A DNA stretch of 64,000 nucleotides, from positions 62,001-126,000 of the forward strand of contig JAFRQQ010000018.1 of NCBI GenBank assembly GCA_017428525.1. The letters are read 5' to 3'. The notes under the pieces were generated by a model, which was not told the origin of the DNA, searched no databases, and saw only the letters and a list, made by a program, of their open reading frames with translations. Source of the DNA: Clostridia bacterium (GTDB lineage: Bacteria > Bacillota > Clostridia > Oscillospirales > Acutalibacteraceae). Position numbers and translations under genes: made by a program. This document shows positions 25,652 through 35,022 of this stretch, one piece after another (the first letter of the stretch is position 1; every line of letters begins with the position of its first letter).

Positions 25652-25681
25652 TTGACAAGCATCCCGTGGCTGTGGTATCTT
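25652..25681 (+). promoter_or_regulatory. sigma-A promoter of the lysine riboswitch/transporter transcript
   Basis: TTGACA (25652-25657) and TATCTT (25676-25681) are 18 bases apart. Transcription would begin just before the aptamer. Confidence 0.8.
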
Positions 25682-25690
25682 CAGTAGGTA

Positions 25691-25850
25691 GATAGAGGCG
25701 CGGCGCGCAAAAGTAGCTCCGGCGGCATCGGGAATCGGGCCGGATGGAAAGGGTTCGCCGCCGAGGTGCATGCCTGCCCGCCCGGGGCGCGCGTGTGCCG
25801 GGCCGCAGCGAAAGACGCTGCGGACTGTCACGGATCTGTGGAGCGCTATC
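25691..25850 (+). ncRNA. lysine riboswitch (L-box) aptamer
   Basis: A cis-acting RNA element. The 5' side GATAGAGGCGCGG and the 3' side GGAGCGCTATC form P1, as in known L-box RNAs. Between them lie the conserved AAAAGTAG segment, GGAAAGGGTTCGCCGCCGAG, GGTGCATGCCTG and a final GACTGTCACGG. These match the five-helix lysine aptamer in order and spacing. It is followed by a terminator hairpin that reaches the ribosome-binding site of an NhaC-type transporter gene, the arrangement reported for predicted lysine transporters. Lysine should lower expression. Confidence 0.88.
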
Positions 25851-25878
25851 GAAATCGAACCTGACAGGGTTATTTTTT

Positions 25879-25917
25879 GCTCCGGCATCCGTTGAACGCC
25901 GGAGCATTTTATTTTAG
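25879..25917 (+). terminator. riboswitch-controlled terminator
   Basis: GCTCCGGC (25879-25886) pairs with GCCGGAGC (25898-25905), followed by ATTTTATTTTAG. It ends at the AGGAGG of the transporter gene. A smaller AACCT/AGGGTT hairpin with a T-run just upstream may take part in switching. Confidence 0.8.
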
Positions 25918-25928
25918 GAGGAATATCC

Positions 25929-27866
25929 ATGAAAAACAAGAGAAGGCTGGTCGCGCTGCTGACTGCCTGCCTGCTGCTCGTTTCGTTCTGCGCGTTCTCC
26001 GCGCTGGCGGAGCCGGAGGAAGCGGCCATGACGGAAGTCGTCACCGACGTCAATCCCGAAATCGCGCCTGCTGCTGCGCCCGGAAGCGAAACGCCGATGC
26101 TGCTTGCAGCGATGCCGGACGAAGCGGAAAAAGCCGCCGACACGGCGGATGCGGCGGCAGCTGAGGACGTTGCGGTCCTCACCGTCGGCGCGGAAGAAGA
26201 AGCAGAAGAAGCTGCGGCCGACCTGACCGACGCGGATGCTGCGCAGGAATATGTGGACAGCTACGCTGACAACCTCGAGAACGACCCCGACTTTGAGACA
26301 AATATCCAGACCGCGATCGCTACGGTACGTGAGTCGGTCAAGTCCTATGCGACGGTGCTCTCGCTTCTGCCCGCCATCATCGCCATCCTGCTCGCGCTGA
26401 TCACCAAGGAGGTCTATTCCTCCCTGATCATCGGCATCATCGTCGGCGGCGTCATCTATGCCGGCGCCAACTTCCGCGGCATCATGGTGCATGTGGTGCA
26501 GGACGGCTTCATTGCCAGCGTTGCGGATTCCTACAACATCGGCATCATCATCTTCCTCGTGCTGCTCGGCGCGCTGGTCGCCATGATGAACAAGGCCGGC
26601 GGCTCCGCTGCATTCGGCCGCTGGGCGACCAAGCACATCAAGACCCGCACCGGCGCGCAGCTGGCAACCATCCTGCTCGGCGTGCTGATTTTCGTGGATG
26701 ACTATTTCAACTGCCTGACCGTCGGCTCCGTCATGCGTCCCGTCACAGACGGCCACAAGGTCTCCCGCGCAAAGCTTGCCTACCTGATCGACGCCACGGC
26801 GGCGCCGGTGTGCATCATCGCGCCGATCTCCTCGTGGGCGGCGGCGGTGGCCGGCTTTGCAAAGAGCGCGGGTGAAGCCAACGGCATCCGGCTCTTTATC
26901 CGCGCGATCCCCTTCAACTTCTATGCGCTGCTCACGATCGTGATGATGATCGTGCTCGCGGTCAGCAAATTCGACTACGGCCCGATGAAAAAGCATGAGC
27001 GCAACGCCATTGACAACAACGACCTCTTCACCACCGGCACCAAACAGGCCGTGGAAAAGATGGAAGTCAACGAAAAAGGCCGCGTAATCGACCTGATCCT
27101 GCCCGTGATCATCCTGATCGCTTCCTGCGTTGTGGGCATGATCTATTCCGGCGGCTTCTTCGGCGGCGACAACGATAAGAATTTCATCGGCGCATTCTCC
27201 GATTCCGACGCTTCCGTCGGTCTCGCGCTCGGCGCGGCGTTCACCATCGTTGTGGTCACGATCTATTTCCTGCTGCGCCGCGTGCTGAAATTCAAGGATC
27301 TCATGGAATGCCTGCCCGACGGCTTCAAGGCCATGGTGCCCGCGATCATGATCCTTGCCTGCGCATGGACCCTCAAGGCCATGACCGATTCCCTCGGCGC
27401 GAAGATCTTCATCTCCCAGCTGATCGAAGGCACGGCGGGCTCCTTCCAGATGTTCCTGCCGGCGATCATCTTCGCCATCGCGGTCGGTCTCTCCTTCGCC
27501 ACCGGCACCTCCTGGGGCACCTTCGGCATCCTGATCCCCATCGTGCTCAGCGTCTTCCAGGCGAATAATCCGCTGACGATCATCGCCATCTCCGCCTGCA
27601 TGGCCGGCGCGGTCTGCGGCGACCACTGCTCCCCGATTTCGGATACGACGATCATGTCCTCCGCCGGCGCGCAGTGCGATCATATCAACCACGTTTCCAC
27701 GCAGCTGCCCTATGCGCTGACCGTGGCGGGCGTTTCGTTCGTGACCTATATCCTCGCGGGCGTGCTTGCCGGCACGGGGCTTGCCGTCATCGCGCTGCCG
27801 GTCGGCATCGTTCTGATGATCGGCACGCTGCTGATCGTCAGAGGCGCAACCGCCAAGAAAGCATAA
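25929..27866 (+). CDS. NhaC-family transporter under lysine riboswitch control, probable lysine importer
   Basis: A 645-residue membrane protein. Residues from about 140 onward form an NhaC-type Na+/H+ antiporter-superfamily core, with LIFVDDYFNCLTVGSVMRP, APVCIIAPISSWAAA, FATGTSWGTFGILIPI and AVCGDHCSPISDTTIMSSAG as signatures. Such proteins under L-box control were predicted by others to carry lysine (LysW). Unusually, the protein begins with a cleavable-looking signal peptide (residues 1-27, ending FSALA) and an acidic, Ala-rich stretch of about 110 residues before the first core helix. That extension is absent from ordinary NhaC. AGGAGG precedes the start. Lysine specificity comes from the riboswitch, not from the protein. 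Confidence 0.88.
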   Translation: MKNKRRLVALLTACLLLVSFCAFSALAEPEEAAMTEVVTDVNPEIAPAAAPGSETPMLLAAMPDEAEKAADTADAAAAEDVAVLTVGAEEEAEEAAADLTDADAAQEYVDSYADNLENDPDFETNIQTAIATVRESVKSYATVLSLLPAIIAILLALITKEVYSSLIIGIIVGGVIYAGANFRGIMVHVVQDGFIASVADSYNIGIIIFLVLLGALVAMMNKAGGSAAFGRWATKHIKTRTGAQLATILLGVLIFVDDYFNCLTVGSVMRPVTDGHKVSRAKLAYLIDATAAPVCIIAPISSWAAAVAGFAKSAGEANGIRLFIRAIPFNFYALLTIVMMIVLAVSKFDYGPMKKHERNAIDNNDLFTTGTKQAVEKMEVNEKGRVIDLILPVIILIASCVVGMIYSGGFFGGDNDKNFIGAFSDSDASVGLALGAAFTIVVVTIYFLLRRVLKFKDLMECLPDGFKAMVPAIMILACAWTLKAMTDSLGAKIFISQLIEGTAGSFQMFLPAIIFAIAVGLSFATGTSWGTFGILIPIVLSVFQANNPLTIIAISACMAGAVCGDHCSPISDTTIMSSAGAQCDHINHVSTQLPYALTVAGVSFVTYILAGVLAGTGLAVIALPVGIVLMIGTLLIVRGATAKKA

Positions 27867-27898
27867 AAAACCGTCTGCACGGCGGTTGAATTGAGAAC

Positions 27899-27938
27899 GC
27901 CGCGTTCCTGTTTTCTGCGGGAACGCGGCATATTTTAT
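27899..27938 (+). terminator. Rho-independent terminator of the NhaC-type gene
   Basis: GCCGCGTTCC (27899-27908) pairs with GGAACGCGGC (27919-27928), followed by ATATTTTATT. Confidence 0.85.
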
Positions 27939-27943
27939 TGCTA

Positions 27944-27972
27944 TTGACAGGCTGTGTTTTTTTCGTTATAGT
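27944..27972 (+). promoter_or_regulatory. sigma-A promoter of the GH92 gene
   Basis: TTGACA (27944-27949) and TATAGT (27967-27972) are separated by 17 bases, just after the preceding terminator. Confidence 0.75.
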
Positions 27973-28004
27973 TAAAACAGATTCTATGATTCAGGAGGTG
28001 TCTC

Positions 28005-30062
28005 ATGCAATACTGCGATCTTGTCAATATCCGGCAGGGCACGGCTTCCGTCCACCGCTTTTCCACCGGCAACACGCTGCCGCTCACGCAGCTGCCCTTC
28101 GGCATGGCTTCCTTTGCTCCGCAGACCTGCGAGGACAAACGCTGGTATTATCACCCGTCGCACCGCAGTCTGGAGGGCGTGCGCCTGACGCATCAGCCCT
28201 CGCCGTGGATCGCCGATTACGGCGCTTTCGTGTTTCTGCCGCAGCGCGGCACGCCGGCCTGCGGCGGCGAGGAACGCTGGTCGGGCTTTCGCCCGGAGGA
28301 GGCGACGCTGACGCCTTACCTGCTGCAGCTGGAGCTGCTGCGCGCGCGGGCGGTTTTCGCCCTTTCGCCCACGGAGCGCGGCGCGGTGGGCACGGTGACC
28401 TTCACGGACGATGCGCCGCGGTATCTCTCCGTGCTGCCGGTCAAGGATCATTACGCCTACCGCTTCGACCCGGCGACGCAGACGCTCTTTGCCTCGACCG
28501 ATATGAACTTCGGCGGCGACTGCAAAAACTTCCGCGCCTATCTGGCGCTGCGCTTTGACGGCGACGCCGTAGACGCCGACGGCACGCTCTGCGGGCAGGA
28601 ACGCGACAACGCGGAGGATCTGCTGACCTCCGGTCTGGCGGCGGAAGGCGAAATGACCTCGATCCATCTGCGGCTCAGGGAGAGCGAAACGACCTTCCGC
28701 CTGGCCGTTTCCTATATCAGCTTCGCGCAGGCGTTGTGCACGCTGGAAGCGGAGACCGCCGGTCTGACACCGGAGGCCGCCTGCGAAGCGGCGCGGGCGC
28801 GCTGGGAATCCTATCTTTCCCGCGTGCAGATCGAGGCGGCGGATGATCGGCAGCTGCGCACCTTCTACTCCTGCCTCTACCGCGCGTTCCTTTATCCGCA
28901 CAAATGCTATGAATACGACGCAGCCGGCGCGCCGGTCCATTACTGCCCGCATGACGGCAGCGTGCGGCCGGGCGTGCGCTACACGGACAACGGCTTCTGG
29001 GACACCTATCGCACGGTCTACCCCTTCTTTTCGCTCGTCGCGCGGGAGGAACTGAAGGAGATGCTCTGCGCCTTTATCAATGAATATGAAGAAAGCGGCT
29101 GGCTGCCGCGGTGGCTCTCCATCGGCGAGCGCGGCTGCATGCCCAGCACGCTGATCGACGCGGTGATCTGCGACGGCGCGGTCAAGGGTCTGATCGACCC
29201 GCCGACGCTGCGGCGCGCGCTTGCGGGGATGCTCAAGCACGCCACGACCGACCCGCCGCATCCGGATTTCGGGCGCAACGGCGCGGCGGATTACTGCCGT
29301 CTTGGCTATGTGCCCTATGAGAATCAGAACAACAGCGTCAACCTGACGCTCGACGCCGCCTACGGCGACTGGTGCATCGCGGAGATCGCAAAGCTGCTCG
29401 GCGAAACGGCAATCGAAGCAGCGTACCGCAAGCGCGCGAAAAACTACCGCAATCTCTTTGATCCGTCGACCGGATTCATGCGCGCGAAGGATCGCAGCGG
29501 CCGCTTCCGCCCGGATTTCTCGCCCGTGGGCTGGGGCCGGGATTACACGGAGGGCAGCGCCTGGCAGAATTCCTTTGCCGTGCCGCATGATGTGGAAGGC
29601 CTGGCCGCGCTCTACGGCGGCAAGGACGCCTTCCTGCAGAAGATCGACGCCCTGTTTGCCACGCCGCCGATCTATGAAATCGTCGGCTATGACTGCGAGA
29701 TCCACGAGATCACGGAAATGGCGGCGGCCGATTTCGGCCAGTGCGCGATCTCCAACCAGCCGAGCTTCCACCTGCCCTATCTTTACGCCGCGCTCGGCGA
29801 GGTCGAAAAAACCGCGTACTGGGTCGAACGCATCTGCAAGGAGGCGTTTTCCGACGCGGCGGACGGTTTCCCCGGCGACGAGGACAACGGCTCCATGGCG
29901 CTCTGGTATGTCTTCGGCGTGCTGGGTTTTTATCCGTTCTGCCCCGGCAAGCCGGAATTTGTCAAGGGAAAAAAGCAGGTGCGCGCCGCCTCGATCCTCG
30001 GCAAGCCCGTCGACGCCGACGCTTTCCCGGGCAGCACGATCCCCTATGACGCATTGATCTGA
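28005..30062 (+). CDS. GH92 family glycosidase (alpha-1,2-mannosidase-like)
   Basis: A 685-residue glycoside hydrolase of family 92, calcium-dependent exo-alpha-mannosidases that trim N-glycans or phosphomannan. It starts with the GH92 N-terminal beta-domain (VNIRQGTASVHRFSTGNTLP, with FGMASFAPQT). The (alpha/alpha)6 domain follows, with YTDNGFWDTYRTVYPFFSL, NSVNLTLDAAYGDWCI, EGSAWQNSFAVPHDV and the diagnostic GDEDNGSMALWYVFGVLGFYP near the C-terminus. There is no signal peptide, so it probably acts on imported oligosaccharides. The start has CAGGAGGTG upstream. It is flanked by its own promoter and terminator. Confidence 0.93.
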   Translation: MQYCDLVNIRQGTASVHRFSTGNTLPLTQLPFGMASFAPQTCEDKRWYYHPSHRSLEGVRLTHQPSPWIADYGAFVFLPQRGTPACGGEERWSGFRPEEATLTPYLLQLELLRARAVFALSPTERGAVGTVTFTDDAPRYLSVLPVKDHYAYRFDPATQTLFASTDMNFGGDCKNFRAYLALRFDGDAVDADGTLCGQERDNAEDLLTSGLAAEGEMTSIHLRLRESETTFRLAVSYISFAQALCTLEAETAGLTPEAACEAARARWESYLSRVQIEAADDRQLRTFYSCLYRAFLYPHKCYEYDAAGAPVHYCPHDGSVRPGVRYTDNGFWDTYRTVYPFFSLVAREELKEMLCAFINEYEESGWLPRWLSIGERGCMPSTLIDAVICDGAVKGLIDPPTLRRALAGMLKHATTDPPHPDFGRNGAADYCRLGYVPYENQNNSVNLTLDAAYGDWCIAEIAKLLGETAIEAAYRKRAKNYRNLFDPSTGFMRAKDRSGRFRPDFSPVGWGRDYTEGSAWQNSFAVPHDVEGLAALYGGKDAFLQKIDALFATPPIYEIVGYDCEIHEITEMAAADFGQCAISNQPSFHLPYLYAALGEVEKTAYWVERICKEAFSDAADGFPGDEDNGSMALWYVFGVLGFYPFCPGKPEFVKGKKQVRAASILGKPVDADAFPGSTIPYDALI

Positions 30063-30075
30063 CAATAACAAGATT

Positions 30076-30116
30076 GCCCCCGGCTGCAGATTGCGCAGTC
30101 GGGGGCATTGCTGTTT
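30076..30116. terminator. terminator between the convergent GH92 and surface-protein genes
   Basis: GCCCCCGG-CTGC pairs with GCAG-TCGGGGGC around a seven-base loop and is followed on the plus strand by ATTGCTGTTTTC. On the other strand the T-rich tail is weaker, so it may serve both genes. Confidence 0.7.
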
Positions 30117-30126
30117 TCAGTGGGGT

Positions 30127-33100
30127 TTACTTTTTGAGAAACGCCAGGCGCAGCGATTCAAAGAAGCGATTGAAGATCTGCTCAAGCAGGGCCTGGATTG
30201 TGATCATCCGGCGGCTGCTGCCGGCGGCGGGCTGCGGGGTCTGCGACGCGGTCGGCGCATCCGGCGTCACCGTCTGCGCGCTTTCCTGCCGCATCACAGC
30301 CGAGGCCGTGACCAGATCCTGCGGCGCGAAGCTGAAGCTCAGCATGCGTCCGCCGGCCGGTACCGCGGCCGCATAGGACCATTTCAGCTGGGTGATCGAG
30401 ATCACGCCGGAGCCCGTATTCCGGATGATGATCGGGCTGGTCGTCGTTTTGACGCCGTCTGAATCCTTCCAGTTGCCGCTCATAACGGAGGAGATATCCC
30501 GGTACAGCTCCGTCGTGCCTTTCACTTCCAGCGCCTTGCTGCCGTTGCCGTACACCGTCGCTTCGCCGGTCGTGCCCGACGCCATGCGCAGGCCGACGCT
30601 CACCTTTGCGGGCGCCGTTGCCGACGACGTGGTCAGGTGGAAGGCGATCGCCTGGCCGGGATTGAGATAGACCTCATTTTTCGGGCCGACGTCCTGATAA
30701 TCCGCCGGCGTGCATTCGGCGTTGCCCGTTTCGAGCAGGACGACGCCGGCCGTGCCGTTGCCGTTCGTATCGCCGAAGGAAGATTTCAGCAGGTCGCGCA
30801 CGCGCTGATAGCCGGCGTTCAGCTCATCGTCCGCCGCGTAGGCGTCATAGGCTGCGCCGCTGATGCTGCTCGGATCGATCGGATCATAGACGCGCACGGC
30901 GTCCACATAGAATTTATAGCTGCTGCCGCCGGTCATGTTCTGCCGTGCGGACCAGCGCGGCTCGACGACGACCTTGTAGGTGCCGTAGCCGGTTGTGCTG
31001 TGCCAGCTGATCACGGGCACCTGATAGACGCCGTTGACCTCGCTGCTGCCGGCGACCCAACCGTAGGCATAGCCTTCGTTTGTCGGCGTTGTGGTGCCGC
31101 GTTGTTCGCCTTCGATGAAGAACGTGCCGCTGCCGGTCTCGCTCGTGTAGTAGATCGGCGTGCCGCTGCTGTCGAGCGATACCTTGCCGTCCTTGAGATA
31201 GAGCCGGCCGTATTTGTAACCGAAATAGGTGTTGATCAGGGTGGATTCGACGTTGGTTTCCTGCCCGTTTTCGATCTTATAAACGTCCACGAACGCAAGG
31301 CCGGACTGGTTATTCGTCACGGAATAGAAGTCGAAGCCCGTGCCCGAGAAGGTGAAGGTCGCAGTTGCGCCGCCCTTGTTGGCTGCGCTGACCTCGACGT
31401 ATTTCGCGTGGCCGAGGGAGTAGGTCGCTTCGCTCGTCGTGTCGTAAGCGTCGTCGAAGCCGTAAACCGGGGACTCCTCATCGCCCGGACGCGTGCCGTC
31501 CTGGAACATACCGGTGAAGTCGGCGCCTGCGTCCTTCCAGGTCAGGCTGCTGTCCTGAGCGACAGCGAAGGAGAAGAAGGACTCCTCATAATAGACGTTG
31601 TTCGCCGGGATGACTGTGACGTTCGCGGTGTAATCCGCGTTGTTGTAGGTCGCGGTATAGGTGAAGGTCACCGCTTCATTCAATACAGCCGTCGGGGTGA
31701 AGGTGACGGCGTTGCCGTTTTTGACCGCCGTGTAGCCCGCGCCGCTCGCCGACACGCTCTTGAGCGTTGCGCCGGGAAGGTCGTTGTCGATGACGTTCAG
31801 CTGGACCGGCAGACCGTAGTCGAGGACGTAGGAATCGTCCTTGGCGGGGCGCTCCCATTTCGCATAGAGCGTGATATCGGCTGACGGGGTGTAGCTCGCA
31901 CCCGCCGCGCCGACCAGTGTGGTGCATGCAGAATCCGCATACCATCCCTCGAGGACATGGTTGGCATAGGTCGGCGACGGCAGTGTGACGCTGCCGGGCG
32001 TCCACTGCGCGCGCATCTGATAGATCGCACCACGGGTCGAACAGAGATTGTTGACACTCTGTCCATCCGTATAGCTGACCGATCCGGTCTCCTTCCAGAA
32101 TTCAATGTTTTTGACTGTGGCGCTGTTGCCGCCGAACACGCGGAAGAGCACGTATTTCTCAACATTCGCGTTACCGTTGTTTGACAGGGTCCAGGTGACG
32201 GTAAAATGCTGATAGCTGCCGGTGAGCGCGTGAGTGATATTGCCGTCGGTGCTGGTTGAGGATTCGCCGGCACCGTTGACAGCGGAAGCAATCTGCAAAT
32301 AGTTGGTTGTGCCGTAGAAGTAGTTGGTCAACCGGCCGGTGCCCTTGGCGTCGAATTCCAGATGGAAGACTTCGCCCGCGGCGAAGGGCGGCGCGATCGT
32401 ATACTGCTTGATCTCCTGATAATCATGGTTGTTATTGGGATCGCCGTTCGTGTGATCCTTGGAGTATTCGGTACCGAAATCGCTGATCAGGCGCGGAGAG
32501 CCGAGCCATCCGGCAAAATTGTCATATACCGTATCAGTCGTATCCGCCGCACCGTTATTATTCTGATAGGTCACAGTGTAGGAGGATTTCGTGAAAGCGT
32601 TGACCGTCAGATTCTGCGCCGTGCCGTAGTTGAAAGTCTGATTGCTCATCGAGCCATCCGTCGCACCGTTGCCGTCAAAAGCGACCTGATAAGTAATCGG
32701 CTTCCATTTTGCCTTCAGCGTTGCCGCAGACTGACCGAAGGTGAAGGTTGTGGCGGTAAAGGTCTTGTAGCCTTCGCTGTCGGTCGTGGCGCTTTCGGTG
32801 TAAGTGCTGTCCGTGCCGACGGTGTGTGTCCAGCCGTCGAAAATATAGCCCGTGCGGGTCGGCTGCACAAGATTCCAGACAGTTTTATAGGAACCGGTGA
32901 TGGTGGAATTCGCCGTGCTGCCGTTCCAGGAGCCGCCGTTCGGGTTGACCGTCACCGTAACGTCGTTGCCTTGATAGTAAAAGGTGCGGCGGTGCTCGCC
33001 GTTGGTAATCTGTGTCTGCGTGATATGTTTGTAAACCACATCCGCATCCGTGTTGATCAAGCCCAGTCCCGTCGCAGGGTTTGCATTGGTGAAGGTGAAG

Positions 33101-34815
33101 TCGACGGCTTTCTGATTCGCCAGCAGCAGATTGCCTTTGTAAGTGAACCCGGTATAGGTTGTGCTCTTGAGCGTGAGCGATGAGCCTGCGCGGATCGCTT
33201 CGGTCTCCACAGGATTCGTCACGCCGGGGACGGCAATGACCTTCCACTCATTGCTGAATACGCCGGTGCTGCTGAGCTCCTTGATGTAGGCCAGATCGTT
33301 GACCTGCGCTTTGTTCTCTGCGGTATTATACTCCGTGCGCAGCGTGTTGGTCTGATTGGAAAGGTTCGTGGTATTCGGCGCGGTGGAATTGGTTGGATTG
33401 CCAACGGCTTCATACACCGCTTTCAGATAGGTTTTCCAGGTGTTGAAATCGCTGGCGTTGGTAAACCACCCGGACTGGAAGCCGTATTTCTGCGCAGTGT
33501 TGATCGCAGTACGCCAGGAGGATTTATTGATGCCTGTAATATTCATGCGGCAGATCAACGTGCAGATCGAATTGTCACCGCCCTGATAGCTGCGGGCTGC
33601 AGCTTTGGAGTAATACTTGCTTGTGCCGTCTGTCACCGCGCAATTCCAGAGAACACCTGTTTTCAGATAGGCAGTATTGCCGGAACTCGTGACCTGATTA
33701 TCCTTGCCGCCCCAGATAATGGTACCGGTGTTATTGTACCAATATGCCTTGTTTCCATAAGAACCCTTTTCGTAATGCCCGCCGGATGTCGGATCGCCGT
33801 TGCCGTCTTGGTTTACAGCCGTCGTTCCGGTAAAATTGCTGATATAGGCATAAGCTCTGTCTGCACTGTCTGTGTCAGTAATGCTAAGACCCAGCGTCAC
33901 ATTCGGGACCTGTTTCAGATTGGAGTAACGGCTGGTATCCACAGTCAGTTTGCCCCACGGCGTAACCTCCTGCGCCTCCATCACAACGTCGCCGCTGCCC
34001 GGACCGCTCGGTCGGTAATCATAATGATAGCAGCCCTTCGTGGGCAGGTTAATGCTGGTGGAATCCTCAAGGAAATCTTTGCTGTTCTGCTTGCCGCCGC
34101 CCTGTGAAACGCTGATCAGCGGAAGAAAGCTCGATTTCGGAAAATAGTTGCCGTTATTCGTAATATCATGAATGCCGCTGATATAGCCCAGGGCGCCGCA
34201 CCAGTGGTTGCTGCCGCGGTCGTTCTCCTGCTCGCCTGCTGCAACGATTGGTGAAAGATAAGGCGCATATGCGATCGTCCACGCATAGAACGTTGCGGTC
34301 GTCCCATCCGTCATACTGCAGGTAATCGTCCACTCTAGCGTGCGTGTCTGAGAAGATGAAAGGCCGCTCGAAAGCGTCATCGTGAAATCCGTATCAGAGA
34401 ACAGGTTCCCGCTTTTTGACGCAGAGAGCCCCGACAGCGACGCGCCGCTGACACTCACGCTTGTTATAGAGGAAATATATTGTGAATAAATGTAGAACTT
34501 GCCCTTCGTCGCCGTACTCGTATTATCCGTCACCGTATCGACGGAAAACGTGCCGCTGCTGTTGATCGTATTATTGACATAATACTTCACACTCGTAGTG
34601 GTCGTATTGAAATTGCTCTGCGGCGTCATGTAGACCGTTTCCGGCACGGCGATGACGATATCGTTCCACTGGGCAGAACGAATCCGCCCGCTGTCATCCG
34701 CGAAGACAGCCAGCAGGCTGACGCCGGGCAGGCCGACGCCGAGCAGCATTGCTGCAACGAGCAGGACGGACACAACCGTTTTCAGCTTCGATCTGCGCTC
34801 TCCCATTCTTGTCAT
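30127..34815 (-). CDS. large secreted surface protein with InlB-type (Listeria-Bacteroides) repeats
   Basis: A 1562-residue exported protein. The signal peptide is long (KLKTVVSVLLVAAMLLG, cleavage near VFADD). The first half is Ser/Thr/Asn-rich without a recognised domain. About the middle there are InlB B-repeat-like modules (PTRTGYIFDGW, ATLKAKWKPITYQVAFDGNG, VLEGWYADSACTTLV, DITLYAKWE). Then comes a putative carbohydrate-binding-like beta domain, a cadherin/VCBS-like segment (LNVIDNDLPGATLKSV) and further beta-sandwich regions. There is no LPxTG motif; the protein ends in an amphipathic aromatic/basic tail (IFNRFFESLRLAFLKK). The ATG at 34815 has GGAGGG eight bases upstream; the longer frame to 34929 passes through short tandem repeats. 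The likely role is adhesion. Confidence 0.85.
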   Translation of the reverse strand: MTRMGERRSKLKTVVSVLLVAAMLLGVGLPGVSLLAVFADDSGRIRSAQWNDIVIAVPETVYMTPQSNFNTTTTSVKYYVNNTINSSGTFSVDTVTDNTSTATKGKFYIYSQYISSITSVSVSGASLSGLSASKSGNLFSDTDFTMTLSSGLSSSQTRTLEWTITCSMTDGTTATFYAWTIAYAPYLSPIVAAGEQENDRGSNHWCGALGYISGIHDITNNGNYFPKSSFLPLISVSQGGGKQNSKDFLEDSTSINLPTKGCYHYDYRPSGPGSGDVVMEAQEVTPWGKLTVDTSRYSNLKQVPNVTLGLSITDTDSADRAYAYISNFTGTTAVNQDGNGDPTSGGHYEKGSYGNKAYWYNNTGTIIWGGKDNQVTSSGNTAYLKTGVLWNCAVTDGTSKYYSKAAARSYQGGDNSICTLICRMNITGINKSSWRTAINTAQKYGFQSGWFTNASDFNTWKTYLKAVYEAVGNPTNSTAPNTTNLSNQTNTLRTEYNTAENKAQVNDLAYIKELSSTGVFSNEWKVIAVPGVTNPVETEAIRAGSSLTLKSTTYTGFTYKGNLLLANQKAVDFTFTNANPATGLGLINTDADVVYKHITQTQITNGEHRRTFYYQGNDVTVTVNPNGGSWNGSTANSTITGSYKTVWNLVQPTRTGYIFDGWTHTVGTDSTYTESATTDSEGYKTFTATTFTFGQSAATLKAKWKPITYQVAFDGNGATDGSMSNQTFNYGTAQNLTVNAFTKSSYTVTYQNNNGAADTTDTVYDNFAGWLGSPRLISDFGTEYSKDHTNGDPNNNHDYQEIKQYTIAPPFAAGEVFHLEFDAKGTGRLTNYFYGTTNYLQIASAVNGAGESSTSTDGNITHALTGSYQHFTVTWTLSNNGNANVEKYVLFRVFGGNSATVKNIEFWKETGSVSYTDGQSVNNLCSTRGAIYQMRAQWTPGSVTLPSPTYANHVLEGWYADSACTTLVGAAGASYTPSADITLYAKWERPAKDDSYVLDYGLPVQLNVIDNDLPGATLKSVSASGAGYTAVKNGNAVTFTPTAVLNEAVTFTYTATYNNADYTANVTVIPANNVYYEESFFSFAVAQDSSLTWKDAGADFTGMFQDGTRPGDEESPVYGFDDAYDTTSEATYSLGHAKYVEVSAANKGGATATFTFSGTGFDFYSVTNNQSGLAFVDVYKIENGQETNVESTLINTYFGYKYGRLYLKDGKVSLDSSGTPIYYTSETGSGTFFIEGEQRGTTTPTNEGYAYGWVAGSSEVNGVYQVPVISWHSTTGYGTYKVVVEPRWSARQNMTGGSSYKFYVDAVRVYDPIDPSSISGAAYDAYAADDELNAGYQRVRDLLKSSFGDTNGNGTAGVVLLETGNAECTPADYQDVGPKNEVYLNPGQAIAFHLTTSSATAPAKVSVGLRMASGTTGEATVYGNGSKALEVKGTTELYRDISSVMSGNWKDSDGVKTTTSPIIIRNTGSGVISITQLKWSYAAAVPAGGRMLSFSFAPQDLVTASAVMRQESAQTVTPDAPTASQTPQPAAGSSRRMITIQALLEQIFNRFFESLRLAFLKK

Positions 34816-34904
34816 TTCAAGCCCTCCGTATCTCATATAAGATGGATCCGCCCGTGCGGGCGAGGTGATTGCCTTGGATTTGTGCGTGCCCTGCGGAGCG
34901 GCGT

Positions 34905-34938
34905 TCATTCCGCATTCCGCGTTCCGCATTTCGCATCT
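34905..34938. repeat. degenerate 9-bp tandem repeat
   Basis: Three to four copies of a unit close to ATTCCGCGTTCCGCATT, that is (CGCATTCCG)n with single changes, lie upstream of the surface-protein gene. The surrounding gap (34816-35089) otherwise holds only a possible TATAAT on the minus strand (34973-34968) and the terminator at 35023-35062. Confidence 0.6.
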
Positions 34939-35022
34939 TCACCGACAAATGTATTCTTGCCTCATTTATTATATAAGAACATCCAACAGCGAGGATGCAG
35001 AATTATGAACAAATTGTAAATA

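Noticed and set aside
25914..27692. A 592-codon minus-strand frame.
   Set aside because: It is antisense to the riboswitch-controlled NhaC-type gene and has the His/Asp/Glu-rich composition of a shadow frame.
27984..30071. A 695-codon minus-strand frame.
   Set aside because: It mirrors the GH92 gene and carries no domain.
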